From NCBI RefSeq assembly GCF_035605935.1, contig NZ_DATNGK010000266.1, forward strand, positions 1 to 64,000: DNA of 64,000 bases, in the 5' to 3' direction. The position numbers and the translations under genes were made by a program. The notes below the pieces were generated by a model that had not been told where the DNA came from, ran no database searches, and saw only the letters and a list, made by a program, of their open reading frames with translations. Within the stretch, counting starts at the first letter, position 1. Every line of letters begins with the position of its first letter. The DNA comes from Actinocrinis sp035605935 (GTDB lineage: Bacteria; Actinomycetota; Actinomycetes; Streptomycetales; Catenulisporaceae). Of the stretch, positions 43,069-52,008 are shown piece after piece.

Positions 43069-43116
43069 CCCAACCACCACCCCGAAGCTCAGCGGTTGCG
43101 GAGTCGGCAACGGCTC

Positions 43117-43128
43117 GGAAACGTTTCC
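43117..43128. promoter_or_regulatory. LacI-type operator palindrome GGAAACGTTTCC
   Basis: A perfect 12-bp palindrome with the central CG step typical of LacI/GalR-family operators. It lies about 40 bp downstream of the predicted transcription start and 132 bp before the GH16 start codon, a roadblock position. No LacI-family gene is in the window, so the regulator is elsewhere. Confidence 0.65.
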
Positions 43129-43259
43129 AAGCGCGGCTGGTCCGTGTCTCGTTTCCGACCTGCGGACGCCTTGAGCGCGAGCGCACAGAACCCAATACTG
43201 CTCGGACGGCTCGGCGCGGCCTGACGGGTGCAGGCGTCCAACGCGAGAGGTCGCATGCC

Positions 43260-44654
43260 ATGATCGAAGAGACGCGAGGTCGCGCCAATCCCCCTGACCC
43301 CGCCGTACCCACCTCATCCACCCACACCCACTCCACCACTACGCGCCGATCGCGCGTCACGCGGCTGCTGCCCGGCCGCTGGTCCCGGCTGATCGCCGCC
43401 GGGGCGGCCGTCGCGCTGGTCGGACTGTTCACCGTCGCGACCACCCAGGCGAACGCGGCGCTGCCCGGCCCGCCCTCGGGCTGGACGCAGGTTTTCGCCG
43501 ACGATTTCAACGGCTCCAACGGCAGCGGCATCGACGGACAGTGGATGTACGACACCGGCCAGGGCGTCTGGGGTACCGGTGAGATCGAGAACATGACCAA
43601 CTCCACCGCCAACGTCCACCTGGACGGCGCGGGCAACCTCGACATCACCGCGCTCGGTTCCGGAAGCAACTGGACCTCCGGCCGGGTGCAGACCACCAGC
43701 GCGAACGTCGGCGCGCCGGCCGGCGGCAAGCTGGAGGTCACCGCTTCGCTTCAGCAACCGACCGGCGGCCTCGGCTACTGGCCGGCGTTCTGGATGCTCG
43801 GTCCGGGTCAATGGCCTGAGAACGGCGAGATCGACATCATGGAGGACGTCAACGCGCTCTCCGAGGTGGCGGGCACCATCCACTGCGGCGTCTCCCCCGG
43901 CGGACCGTGCAACGAGGGCAACGGAATCGGCAGCGGGCTGCGCGGATGCGGCGGCTGCCAGTCCGGCTTCCACACCTACACGATGATCCTCGACCGCACG
44001 AACACCTCGAACGAGTCGATCACCTTCTACCTCGACGGCGCGTCGTACTTCACCGTCACCGAGGGGCAGGTCGGCGCCTCGACCTGGCAGCAGGCCTTCG
44101 ACCACAACCTGTCGATCATCTTCGACTTGGCGATCGGCGGGGCGTTCCCCAACGGCGTGTGCGGCTGCTCGACGCCGACTGGCTCGACCGCGTCCGGCGG
44201 CACGATGCGGGTCGACTACGTCGCCGCGTACACCACTAACGGCAGCGGCGGCCCGCCGCCTCCGCCGCCCGGCTCCGGCGCGGTGACCCTCGCCTACAAC
44301 GGCCTGTGCCTCGACGTGCGTGGTGCCAACAGCGCCAACTTCACGCCAGTCCAGGTCTACACCTGCAACGGCACCAACGCGCAGCAGTGGAACTTCGTCC
44401 AAGCCGGCTCCACGCTGCACGCACTCGGTAAGTGCCTCGATATCAACGGAGGCGGGACGGCCAACGGCACGACCGTGGATCTGTACGACTGCAATAACAC
44501 GGCCGCGCAGGTCTTCATCCCGCAGTCCAACGGGTCGCTCTACAACCCGCAGTCCAACAAGTGTCTCGACGACACGGGTTGGGGCGGCTCTGGGACGCAA
44601 ACCGAGATCTGGGATTGCACCGGTAACTCCAACCAGAAGTGGAATCTGCCCTGA
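43260..44654 (+). CDS. Secreted GH16 beta-glucanase (laminarinase-like) with ricin-type CBM13
   Basis: A 464-residue secreted endo-beta-1,3-(1,4)-glucanase. The signal peptide is long, with a Thr/Arg-rich N-region. The GH16 domain (about residues 68-330) carries the catalytic motif ENGEIDIMED with nucleophile Glu190, Asp192 and acid/base Glu195. After a Gly/Pro linker comes a ricin-B module (about residues 338-464) with repeating CLDVRG, CLDINGGG, CLDDTGWG and QQW/QKW motifs. ATG 43260 follows GAGAGG by 10 nt. The stop overlaps the GH3 gene start (TGATG), so both enzymes come from one message: GH16 cuts beta-glucan chains and GH3 trims the oligomers. The substrate is probably fungal or plant beta-1,3-glucan. 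Confidence 0.93.
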   Translation: MIEETRGRANPPDPAVPTSSTHTHSTTTRRSRVTRLLPGRWSRLIAAGAAVALVGLFTVATTQANAALPGPPSGWTQVFADDFNGSNGSGIDGQWMYDTGQGVWGTGEIENMTNSTANVHLDGAGNLDITALGSGSNWTSGRVQTTSANVGAPAGGKLEVTASLQQPTGGLGYWPAFWMLGPGQWPENGEIDIMEDVNALSEVAGTIHCGVSPGGPCNEGNGIGSGLRGCGGCQSGFHTYTMILDRTNTSNESITFYLDGASYFTVTEGQVGASTWQQAFDHNLSIIFDLAIGGAFPNGVCGCSTPTGSTASGGTMRVDYVAAYTTNGSGGPPPPPPGSGAVTLAYNGLCLDVRGANSANFTPVQVYTCNGTNAQQWNFVQAGSTLHALGKCLDINGGGTANGTTVDLYDCNNTAAQVFIPQSNGSLYNPQSNKCLDDTGWGGSGTQTEIWDCTGNSNQKWNLP

Positions 44655-47600
44655 TGTTCTCCCCCGTCGCTGATCGCAGCCGATCTCGGGCGCGGCGGCG
44701 AGCCATCGTGTACGCCGCGGTGCTCGCCCTCCTCGCGGGCCTGCTCGGGCTGGGATTCCAGCGGATCGCCGTGGCCGACACGGCCGCCGATACGAACATC
44801 GCACTCGGCGCCGAAGCCACCGCCTCCTCGGTCCAGGGGGCCGACACGCCGGCCTCCGCCGCCGTGGACGGCGACTCGACCACGCGGTGGTCTTCCGCGT
44901 GGAGCGATCCGCAATGGCTGCAAGTAGATCTCGGCGCGAACGCGGCGATCAGCGGCTTCTCGATCCAGTGGGAAGCCGCCTTCGCCACCGCGTACCACAT
45001 CGAGGTCTCCAGCGACGCGACGACGTGGTCGCAGGTCTCTGCGACCACGTCGGGCGCCGGCGGCACCGAGTCCGTCTCGGTGCCGTCCGGCACCACCGGC
45101 CGCTACGTGCGGCTGACCGGCACCGCGCGCACCACCATCGGCGGCGCGCAGTACGGCTATTCGATCTTTGAGTTCCAGGTGCTCGGGCACTTCACCCAGC
45201 AGGCAGTGAGTACGAGCACTGACGCGGTCAGTCTGCAGCAGGGCACGTCGATAGACCTGCCGGTGAAGCTGAACACGGCCTCGACCGCACCGGTCACCGT
45301 GGACTACGCGACCACCGACGGCAGCGCGGTGGCCGGCGCCGACTACACCGCGGCCGCCGGGACGCTGACCTTCGCGGCGGGTCAGACCTCGCAGACGATC
45401 CATCTGGTCGCGCTACCGAACGCGCTGCACGCGCCGACCAAGACCTTCAGCGTGACGCTGGCGAACGCGAGCCCGTCCGGGACCGCGATCGGCCCGCGTG
45501 CCACCACGACTGTCAGTATCCTGAACAACAATCCGGTGCCCAGCGACGGGGCGGTGGCGACCGTCGACGACTTCGAGGGCACGGTCCCATTCAGCAGCGG
45601 CAATCCGGGCATCTTCACCTTCTCCTCCGACGCCGCATCGACGCCCACGCTCACCCAGGTCGCGGCCGCTGACCGGCCCGGCGCCGCGAGCGGCAACCAC
45701 GCGTTGCAGGTCTCTTACAAGATCAGCGGCTGGGGCGGGTTCTCGCACGACCTGGCCGCGGCGCAGGACTGGAGCGCCTATGACGGCTTCAGCTTCTGGG
45801 TCAAGGGCACCGGTTCGGGCCAGAAGGTCGAGTTCGAGGTCAAGATGGGCGGCGCGGACGCAGAGCACGCCGAGCTGTGGCAGTCCTTCTTCACCGACGA
45901 CGTCAACGGCTGGAAGAAGGTGCAGGTCGGTTTCGCGAACCTGAAGAAGCGGGCCGACTACCAGCCCTCTGGCGCACCGAACTCCGCGCAGATCTCGCTG
46001 GCCAGCATGTGGGGTTATGCGGTCAATCTGCCCGGCAACTCCACGAACACACTGCGGTTCGACGACTTCCAGGTCTACCAGTCGCTGCAGACCATCCAGG
46101 ACTTCGAGGGCGCGAACCCGATCACGGACACCAATGGCGCGCTCGCGAACACCGGCGCGTTCTCCTGGGGCGGCGATACCAACAGCACCCCGACGCTGAG
46201 CATCGCGCAGCTCGACCGGCCGGGCGTGACCAACAACCACGTGCTGCGCGGCGCCTGGGTCTCCGACAGCAGCTACGGCGGCATGAGCTACGACCTGGCG
46301 ACGAACACGCCGCAGGACTGGAGCCCCTACGCCGGCATCGAGTTCTGGTTCTACGGCCACAACCCAAGCAATGACGCGGTGCCCGGCTCCGGCGCCAAAT
46401 ACGAGTTCGAAGTGAAGATGGGCGGCGCGGACGGCGAGCACGCCGAGCTGTGGCAGACCTTCTTCACCGACGACTGGCAGGGCTGGCACCTGATCCAAGT
46501 GCCGTTCTCCTCGCTCAAGCGGCGCACCGACTTCCAGCCCTCCGGCGCGCCCGGCAACACCACGATCGACCTGACCACGATGCGCGGCTTCGCCCTCACC
46601 GAGCCGGCCGGCACGACCAACGGCGAGTTCGACGTGGACCAGTTCGCGGTCTACGGAATCAACACCGGGACCCTTGGTGCGCACGTGAGCACCGCTCAGG
46701 CCGTCTACGCGGTCAACCCCGGCGGCACCGCCACGGTCGGTGTGACGCTGACGACTGACGGCGGCAAGGCGTTGGATCACGACGTGACCGTCAACTACGC
46801 GCTCGGCGGCGCAAGCGCGGCAGCCGGCACGGACTACACCGATGCCAGCGGCAGCCTCACCTTCGCCACCGGTTCGGCCTCGGGCAGCACCCAGTCCTTC
46901 ACGGTGCAGACGCTGCCGAACACGGCCGCCTCGACCGCGAAGACGATCCCGATCCAGCTGACGCCCACCGGCGCCGACGTGACCGCGGACAACCCGGTGG
47001 TGGTCATCAACGCGCACGGGCTGCCATATCTGGACTCTTCGCTGCCGGTCGCCAAGCGCGTGCAGGATCTGCTTTCGCGGATGACGCTGGATCAGAAGAT
47101 CGGCCAGATGACGCAGGCGGAGCGCGGTGACCTGGCGCATCAGTCGGACATCACCGGAGCGGCGCTCGGCTCGCTGCTGAGCGGCGGCGGCTCGACGCCG
47201 ACCCCGAACACGGCGCAGGCCTGGGCCGACATGATCGATTCCTTCCAGGCGCGGGCGCAGGCCACGGCGCTGCAGATCCCGCTGATCTACGGCGAGGACT
47301 CAGTACACGGAGACAACAACCTGGTCGGCGCGACGGTCTTCCCGCAGAACATCGCGATGGGCGCGACGCGTGACCCGGCGCTGGTGAAGCAGGACGGCCA
47401 GATCACCGCGACCGAGACCCGCGCGACCGGCGTCACTTGGGCCTTCTCGCCCTGCCTGTGCGTGGCGCGGGACGAACGCTGGGGCCGCACGTACGAGTCC
47501 TTCGGCGAGGACCCGGCGCTGGTCACCCAGATGGAGACCATCATCGACGGCCTGCAAGGGGACGGCGCGCTGAACAAGGACACCAGCGTGCTGGCGACGG

Positions 47601-49225
47601 CGAAGCACTTCGTCGGTGACGGCGGCACGACCTACGGCTCGTCGACCACGGGCTCGTACAAGATCGACCAAGGCGTCACTCAGGTGACGCAGGCTCAGCT
47701 GCAAGCGCTGTACCTGGCGCCGTTCCAGGCGGCCGTGCAGCAGCACGAGGTCGGCTCGGTCATGCCGTCCTATTCGAGCCTGCAGATCATCGGCAAGGAC
47801 GCCGCGCCGATCAAGATGCATGCCCGCGCCGACATGATCGCCGGAGTGCTCAAGCAGCAGTACGGCTTCTCCGGGTTCGTGATCAGCGACTGGCAGGCCA
47901 TCAACCAGCTCGGCCCGGACTACGAGACCGACATCGAGACCTCGATCAACGCCGGCCTCGACATGATCATGGTGCCGGACCAGTACACGACCTTCGAGAA
48001 CGACCTGAAGGACCTGGTGACCAAGGGCCTGGTGGCGCAGTCCCGGATCGACGACGCGGTCAGCAGGATCCTGACCCAGAAGTTCCGGCTTGGCCTGTTC
48101 GAGCAGCCGTACGCGGACCGGACCAACGCCTCGACCATCGGTGACGCGGCGCACCGGGCCGTGGCGCGGCAGGCGGCGGCCGAGTCGCAGGTGCTGCTCA
48201 AGAACGCGGCCGGAGCGGACGGGAAGGCAGCGCTGCCGTTGTCCTCGACCGCGAACATCTATGTCGCCGGAAGCAACGCCGACAATCTCGGCAACCAGGT
48301 AGGCGGCTGGACGGTCACCTGGCAGGGCGCCTCGGGCAACACGGACGTGGGCACCACCATCTACCAGGGCATGCAAGCCGATGCGCCGAACGCGCACTTC
48401 ACTTACTCGAAGGACGCCTCGGCTCCTACTACGGGCTCTGATGTCGGCGTCGTCGTGGTCGGCGAAACGCCATACGCCGAGGGCGTGGGCGACGTCGGCA
48501 ACGGCCACACGCTCGACCTGACGGCGGCCGACAAGGCAGCCGTGGACAAGGTCTGCGCGGCGATGAAGTGCGTGGTGCTGGTCGTTTCCGGCCGGCCGAT
48601 GAACATCGCGCCGATTCAGGCCGAGGCAACCGCGATCGTGGCCTCGTGGCTGCCCGGCTCGGAGGGCGAGGGTGTCGCCGACACGCTGTTCGGCAAGTCC
48701 GCGTTCACCGGCCGGCTGCCCGATACCTGGGCCAAGCAGGTGGACACCACCACTTCGCCTGTGGACGTTGGCGTACCGCATACGACTGGAACGTACGACC
48801 CGCTGTACCCGTATGGCTGGGGCCTGCGGACCGACTCGGAGAAGGCACGCGTTACCGCAGTGCGCGATGCGTTGGCCAAGCAGCCCAGCTTCATCGCGCA
48901 GTTTGGTGCGGTATCGCTCAGCGCGCTGCTGGCAGCAAAGGGCAACTGGAACGCGGACGGCTCGGTACGTAACCAGACAGTGGCGCTGGTGCTGATCGGA
49001 CTCGCCTCCCCAGCCGTCTCCGGTACCTCGCCCGCAGCGGAGCAGAACGCGAACCTGCTGGTCTCGGTCGTGCGCGACTTCGCACAGCAGGCGATCACGG
49101 CGGGCGGAGCGGCGGCCATGACGAAGACCGCGGCGACGACGGCCGACGCCGAGCACGCCCTGCTCAGCGGCGAAGCGGAAGCGGCGATCAGCGGGTTGAC
49201 CAAGGCGATGCTCACCGCGAAGTAG
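44654..49225 (+). CDS. Multi-domain secreted GH3 beta-glucosidase (CBM32, Calx-beta, twin CBM11-like)
   Basis: A 1523-residue exported enzyme. Order by eye: signal anchor (about 20-45); discoidin/CBM32 module (50-185); Calx-beta repeat (about 190-300); two CBM11-like jelly rolls (about 310-480 and 485-665) that are close duplicates (EFEVKMGGAD, HAELWQ and FFTDD in both); a second Calx-beta (about 670-785); GH3 N- and C-domains (790-1400); and a helical tail of about 120 residues. GH3 catalytic residues are present: nucleophile Asp1079 in VISDWQ and acid/base Glu1271 in VVVGETPYAEGVGD. KHFVGDGGT is the substrate-binding loop. ATG 44654 overlaps the GH16 stop. It probably releases glucose from beta-glucan oligosaccharides at the cell surface or outside. 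Confidence 0.93.
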   Translation: MFSPVADRSRSRARRRAIVYAAVLALLAGLLGLGFQRIAVADTAADTNIALGAEATASSVQGADTPASAAVDGDSTTRWSSAWSDPQWLQVDLGANAAISGFSIQWEAAFATAYHIEVSSDATTWSQVSATTSGAGGTESVSVPSGTTGRYVRLTGTARTTIGGAQYGYSIFEFQVLGHFTQQAVSTSTDAVSLQQGTSIDLPVKLNTASTAPVTVDYATTDGSAVAGADYTAAAGTLTFAAGQTSQTIHLVALPNALHAPTKTFSVTLANASPSGTAIGPRATTTVSILNNNPVPSDGAVATVDDFEGTVPFSSGNPGIFTFSSDAASTPTLTQVAAADRPGAASGNHALQVSYKISGWGGFSHDLAAAQDWSAYDGFSFWVKGTGSGQKVEFEVKMGGADAEHAELWQSFFTDDVNGWKKVQVGFANLKKRADYQPSGAPNSAQISLASMWGYAVNLPGNSTNTLRFDDFQVYQSLQTIQDFEGANPITDTNGALANTGAFSWGGDTNSTPTLSIAQLDRPGVTNNHVLRGAWVSDSSYGGMSYDLATNTPQDWSPYAGIEFWFYGHNPSNDAVPGSGAKYEFEVKMGGADGEHAELWQTFFTDDWQGWHLIQVPFSSLKRRTDFQPSGAPGNTTIDLTTMRGFALTEPAGTTNGEFDVDQFAVYGINTGTLGAHVSTAQAVYAVNPGGTATVGVTLTTDGGKALDHDVTVNYALGGASAAAGTDYTDASGSLTFATGSASGSTQSFTVQTLPNTAASTAKTIPIQLTPTGADVTADNPVVVINAHGLPYLDSSLPVAKRVQDLLSRMTLDQKIGQMTQAERGDLAHQSDITGAALGSLLSGGGSTPTPNTAQAWADMIDSFQARAQATALQIPLIYGEDSVHGDNNLVGATVFPQNIAMGATRDPALVKQDGQITATETRATGVTWAFSPCLCVARDERWGRTYESFGEDPALVTQMETIIDGLQGDGALNKDTSVLATAKHFVGDGGTTYGSSTTGSYKIDQGVTQVTQAQLQALYLAPFQAAVQQHEVGSVMPSYSSLQIIGKDAAPIKMHARADMIAGVLKQQYGFSGFVISDWQAINQLGPDYETDIETSINAGLDMIMVPDQYTTFENDLKDLVTKGLVAQSRIDDAVSRILTQKFRLGLFEQPYADRTNASTIGDAAHRAVARQAAAESQVLLKNAAGADGKAALPLSSTANIYVAGSNADNLGNQVGGWTVTWQGASGNTDVGTTIYQGMQADAPNAHFTYSKDASAPTTGSDVGVVVVGETPYAEGVGDVGNGHTLDLTAADKAAVDKVCAAMKCVVLVVSGRPMNIAPIQAEATAIVASWLPGSEGEGVADTLFGKSAFTGRLPDTWAKQVDTTTSPVDVGVPHTTGTYDPLYPYGWGLRTDSEKARVTAVRDALAKQPSFIAQFGAVSLSALLAAKGNWNADGSVRNQTVALVLIGLASPAVSGTSPAAEQNANLLVSVVRDFAQQAITAGGAAAMTKTAATTADAEHALLSGEAEAAISGLTKAMLTAK

Positions 49226-49266
49226 TCGCTCACCGCGCGGACAGTGCTCATCGAGAAGAAGGGACC

Positions 49267-49298
49267 TACGGGCGGCGTCCGGTCGGGCGCCGCCCGTA
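49267..49298 (+). terminator. Hairpin after the GH3 gene, touching the next start codon
   Basis: TACGGGCGGCG (49267-49277) pairs perfectly with CGCCGCCCGTA (49288-49298), 10-nt loop. It ends two bases before ATG 49301 of the methyltransferase gene, so that gene cannot have an ordinary ribosome site. Confidence 0.8.
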
Positions 49299-49300
49299 CC

Positions 49301-50503
49301 ATGTCCTGCGTGACCTTCCGCCTTACCGCCCGCTGCGTACGCGGCCTCGAGTGGCTTCTCGCAGCCGAAGTGGCGGGCATCGCGGACGGCGCGGCGCGCG
49401 AGATCACTTTCGGCGAACGCCAGGTGTCCTTCGAAACCGCCGAGATCGACGCGGGCTGGCTCGATCTGCGCACCGCCGACGATGTGCTGCTGGATCTGGG
49501 GACCTTGCACGGCGTCGACCACACGCGCGCCGCGGTGGCCGAGCTTTCCCGGCAGCTGGCCGGCATCGATTTCGGCACCGGGCTCGCCTTGGTGCAGCGA
49601 GCGCGTGGCGATGAAGGCGACGAACTCGGCGCGCTCGCCTTCGATGTGGTGGTGAGCCTGCTCGGCCGGCGCAACTACAACCGGTTCATGGTCGAGGACG
49701 CCGCCGGTGAGGTCGTGGCCAAGGCGGTCGGCGCGCGGTACGCCTCACGCAATCCCGCGGCCGGCTTCGGCCGGGCACTCGGGGCGGCGGAGGCCGAGTT
49801 CACGGTGCGGCTTTCGCTAAGCGGCGACTCTGTCGACGTCGCGCTGCGCCTCTCCCGCAAGCCGCTGCATCGGCGCTCGTGGAAGCTGGCCACCGGCCCG
49901 GGCACGCTGCACCCGCCGTTGGCGGCCGCGCTCGCCCGGATCGGCGGCCAAGGCCCGCTGGAGACGGCGCTCGATCCGTTCTGCGGCGATGGCACCCTCG
50001 CCATCGAAACCGCGCACGCCTTCCCCGGCGCCCGCGTCGTGGCCGCCGACCTGGACGCGGAGCGCTTAGGCAATGCCCGCGCGAACGCCGCGCGAGCCCG
50101 CGTCGCGACCCGTACGCGCTTCGTGCTGGCCGATGCCGGGCGTCCGACGTGGGCCGACGGACGGTTCGATCTGCTGGTCACCAACCCGCCGTGGAATCGG
50201 GCCGTGGGCGCGGCAGGCTCGCTGGCCGAGTCGCTCGACCCCTTCTGGCGCACAATTGCGGGCGCGCTCGCGCCGCATGGCCGGATCTGCACCGTGGCCG
50301 AGGCGGATCTCGAGGTTCCGTCACGACTGGATCGGGCTGGATACACGGTCGCGCTGGTGCAGACGATCCGCCTCGCCGGGCGCGTCTCGCACGTCATCCT
50401 CGCCGCGCCCGGCTACAGCGCCGAGGTCCGGCTGCCCAACACGCTCGACCGGTGGCGTGAGCGCGCGATCCGGGCCGGAATCGTGTCAGACGGTGGCTTT
50501 TAG
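49301..50503 (+). CDS. THUMP-domain RNA methyltransferase (RlmL/TrmN/Trm14-like)
   Basis: A 400-residue SAM-dependent RNA methyltransferase. The N-terminal half has the ferredoxin-like/THUMP pattern (TFRLTARCVRGLEWLLAAEVAG, FDVVVSLLGRRNYNRF, ASRNPAAGFGRALGAAEAEFTVRLSLSGDSVDVALRLS). The C-terminal Rossmann domain has LHPPLAAALA, motif I ALDPFCGDGTLAIETA, VVAADLDAERLGNARANAA and the catalytic LLVTNPPWNRAVG (NPPW, N2-guanine or N6-adenine type). ATG 49301 directly follows a terminator hairpin, so translation from a leaderless transcript or from GTG 49310 is likely. The RNA target, tRNA G6 or 23S rRNA, is not decided. Confidence 0.85.
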   Translation: MSCVTFRLTARCVRGLEWLLAAEVAGIADGAAREITFGERQVSFETAEIDAGWLDLRTADDVLLDLGTLHGVDHTRAAVAELSRQLAGIDFGTGLALVQRARGDEGDELGALAFDVVVSLLGRRNYNRFMVEDAAGEVVAKAVGARYASRNPAAGFGRALGAAEAEFTVRLSLSGDSVDVALRLSRKPLHRRSWKLATGPGTLHPPLAAALARIGGQGPLETALDPFCGDGTLAIETAHAFPGARVVAADLDAERLGNARANAARARVATRTRFVLADAGRPTWADGRFDLLVTNPPWNRAVGAAGSLAESLDPFWRTIAGALAPHGRICTVAEADLEVPSRLDRAGYTVALVQTIRLAGRVSHVILAAPGYSAEVRLPNTLDRWRERAIRAGIVSDGGF

Positions 50504-50539
50504 GCGGCTCCTGGGCGGTGCATGCCGGAGGCGCCGCGG

Positions 50540-50627
50540 TGTCCAGTTGATCGGGACAGTCGTGTTCAGTTGAACGGGACAGTTGCCCGTCTCGTTGAGC
50601 GGGGCAGGGGTGTCCGCTCACGAGACA
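50540..50627. repeat. Array of four TGTC...GACA palindromes (second array)
   Basis: Four units: 50540-50558 (TGTCCAGTTGATCGGGACA), 50563-50581 (TGTTCAGTTGAACGGGACA), 50588-50606 (CGTCTCGTTGAGCGGGGCA) and a shortened 17-bp copy at 50611-50627 (TGTCCGCTCACGAGACA). Centres are 23, 25 and 22 bp apart, so they lie nearly on the same side of the helix. The array is 67 bp before the membrane protein gene at 50694 and 37 bp after the methyltransferase stop. Confidence 0.75.
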
Positions 50628-50693
50628 GGCAGCGGCGACCAGAAACTTCGCCGCGCAGTACCCGGCGGCGAGCGCACAGAGGACACTGGAAAC

Positions 50694-51848
50694 ATGGGAA
50701 TCTCCGAGGTCGAGTTCCTCGGCCCGGACGACGAAGCCGAGCCGGAACCCGACGCTGCCGGCGCCGAAGGCCCGGCCGATTCAGCGGCCGGCTCAACCTC
50801 CCCAGCGCGATCCGAAGATGCAGCAGAGTCCGACCGCGAGGCCCTCGGCTCAGAGCCGCCGCGCCGCCGCGTCCAACTGCCGGGACTCGCGCTTCGCCGC
50901 CGGATCCGGGCGAACGCCTGGATCACGCCGGTCACCACGCTGCTGGCGGTGCTGGTCCTCGCAGTCGCCGGCGGCGCGTATGCGGTCGTGCGGCACCAGG
51001 ACCGCACGAGCGACGACTTCGACGTCACGCTGATCTCCGCGCAGTACACGCTGCGGCAGGACGCCTCCGGCATCGATCTGGCGATGGCCGTGCAGAACAT
51101 GGGCTCGACAATGATCGAGCTGACCGGGGTGTCGATCTACCAGCCCGGGCTGATCAGGTTCACGCAGGCCGAAGAGGCGCCCGGCGTCACCGAGTTCGAA
51201 GTCGGCTCGCCGCAGCAGTCCGCGTTCGGCCTCGGCACCGCGATCAATCCGGTCGCGATCTCCCCGCGCGACGTCGAAATGGTCACCGTGCCGTTCCGCT
51301 ACGACTGCTCGAACCGGACCGACCCGGCGGTGACGCACACCGTGGGCATTACCGGATTCAGCTCGCGCGGCAACTCACGCACGATCCAACTCGCCCTCCC
51401 CCTCGATGCGACGCCCTGGCAGTCACGCGACGCACTGCGCACGGCGCTATGCGACCAGCCCTCGCCCCAGACCGACCTCAAGGTGGCGTACGGCGGTTAC
51501 GGCGACACCATGGTGGGACTGACTCCGGTTCACTTCAATTACAGCCTGACGCTCACCGCGCCACCGAGCACCGTCGTCACGGTCAGCAGCATCTCGCAGG
51601 ACAATCCCGGCATCAGCGCGACGACCGATCCGCCGGTGCCGGTTACCGTGCTCGACGGGCAGACCGTCCGGCTGACCGTCACCTGGCGCGTGATGAGCTG
51701 CGTCATCGCCACCTCGGTGCATTCGGCGCCCGGAGTGGAGATCACCGCTCTGGCGAATCAGACCACGCAGACCTGGGACGCGAAGCTCGGCGCGCAGTTC
51801 ACCAAGGATCTGGACGCCGAGATCAGCACCGTCTGCTCCGGCGGCTAA
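50694..51848 (+). CDS. Single-pass membrane protein with beta-rich outside domain
   Basis: A 384-residue protein I do not recognise. An acidic, Ala/Glu/Pro-rich cytoplasmic tail (about 60 residues) and a basic patch (RRRVQLPGLALRRRIRANAW) precede one membrane span (ITPVTTLLAVLVLAVAGGAYAVV, about residues 80-102). The remaining 280 residues are beta-rich with two immunoglobulin-like stretches (FDVTLISAQYTLRQDASGIDLAMAVQNMGSTMIEL; FNYSLTLTAPPSTVVTVSSIS) and four Cys. Orientation is inside-out by the positive-inside rule. ATG 50694 is preferred because the longer frame to 50583 would start inside the palindrome array. Possibly an envelope or adhesion protein; function unknown. Confidence 0.7.
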   Translation: MGISEVEFLGPDDEAEPEPDAAGAEGPADSAAGSTSPARSEDAAESDREALGSEPPRRRVQLPGLALRRRIRANAWITPVTTLLAVLVLAVAGGAYAVVRHQDRTSDDFDVTLISAQYTLRQDASGIDLAMAVQNMGSTMIELTGVSIYQPGLIRFTQAEEAPGVTEFEVGSPQQSAFGLGTAINPVAISPRDVEMVTVPFRYDCSNRTDPAVTHTVGITGFSSRGNSRTIQLALPLDATPWQSRDALRTALCDQPSPQTDLKVAYGGYGDTMVGLTPVHFNYSLTLTAPPSTVVTVSSISQDNPGISATTDPPVPVTVLDGQTVRLTVTWRVMSCVIATSVHSAPGVEITALANQTTQTWDAKLGAQFTKDLDAEISTVCSGG

Positions 51849-52008
51849 GCCCGTCAAGGTCTCATATCTACCTCGAGGCCTCATATCTACGCAGGCCTCG
51901 GACACGCCATGAACCGCCACACCGCAGTAGCGCGTGCAGAGGCATGCGAAAGGGAAAGGCGGGCATGTTCGAAGCCACGCGCGCAGGATAGGACGGAGTG
52001 CCGCGATC

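Larger units (their letters stand above)
42678..43259. other. Gene-free divergent region, 582 bp, with GH16 promoter and operator
   Basis: No convincing gene. It separates the divergent caspase-like and GH16 genes. It contains the GH16 promoter (43040-43068) and a LacI-type palindrome (43117-43128). The first 350 bp are less GC-rich in places (GCGCAATAAGCTGTTTTGCCC near 42880-42900), and the caspase gene promoter should lie there. Confidence 0.55.

Noticed and set aside
42949..43317. Short frames in the gap before the GH16 gene, both strands
   Set aside because: They overlap the promoter and operator of the GH16 operon, lack ribosome sites and have no family-like sequence.
45413..47140. A 575-codon open frame on the minus strand
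   Set aside because: Antisense to the sugar-binding modules of the GH3 gene; low-complexity Arg/Val/Gly product.
47300..49522. A 740-codon open frame on the minus strand
   Set aside because: Shadow of the GH3 gene caused by GC-rich third positions; no start signal and composition typical of antisense frames.
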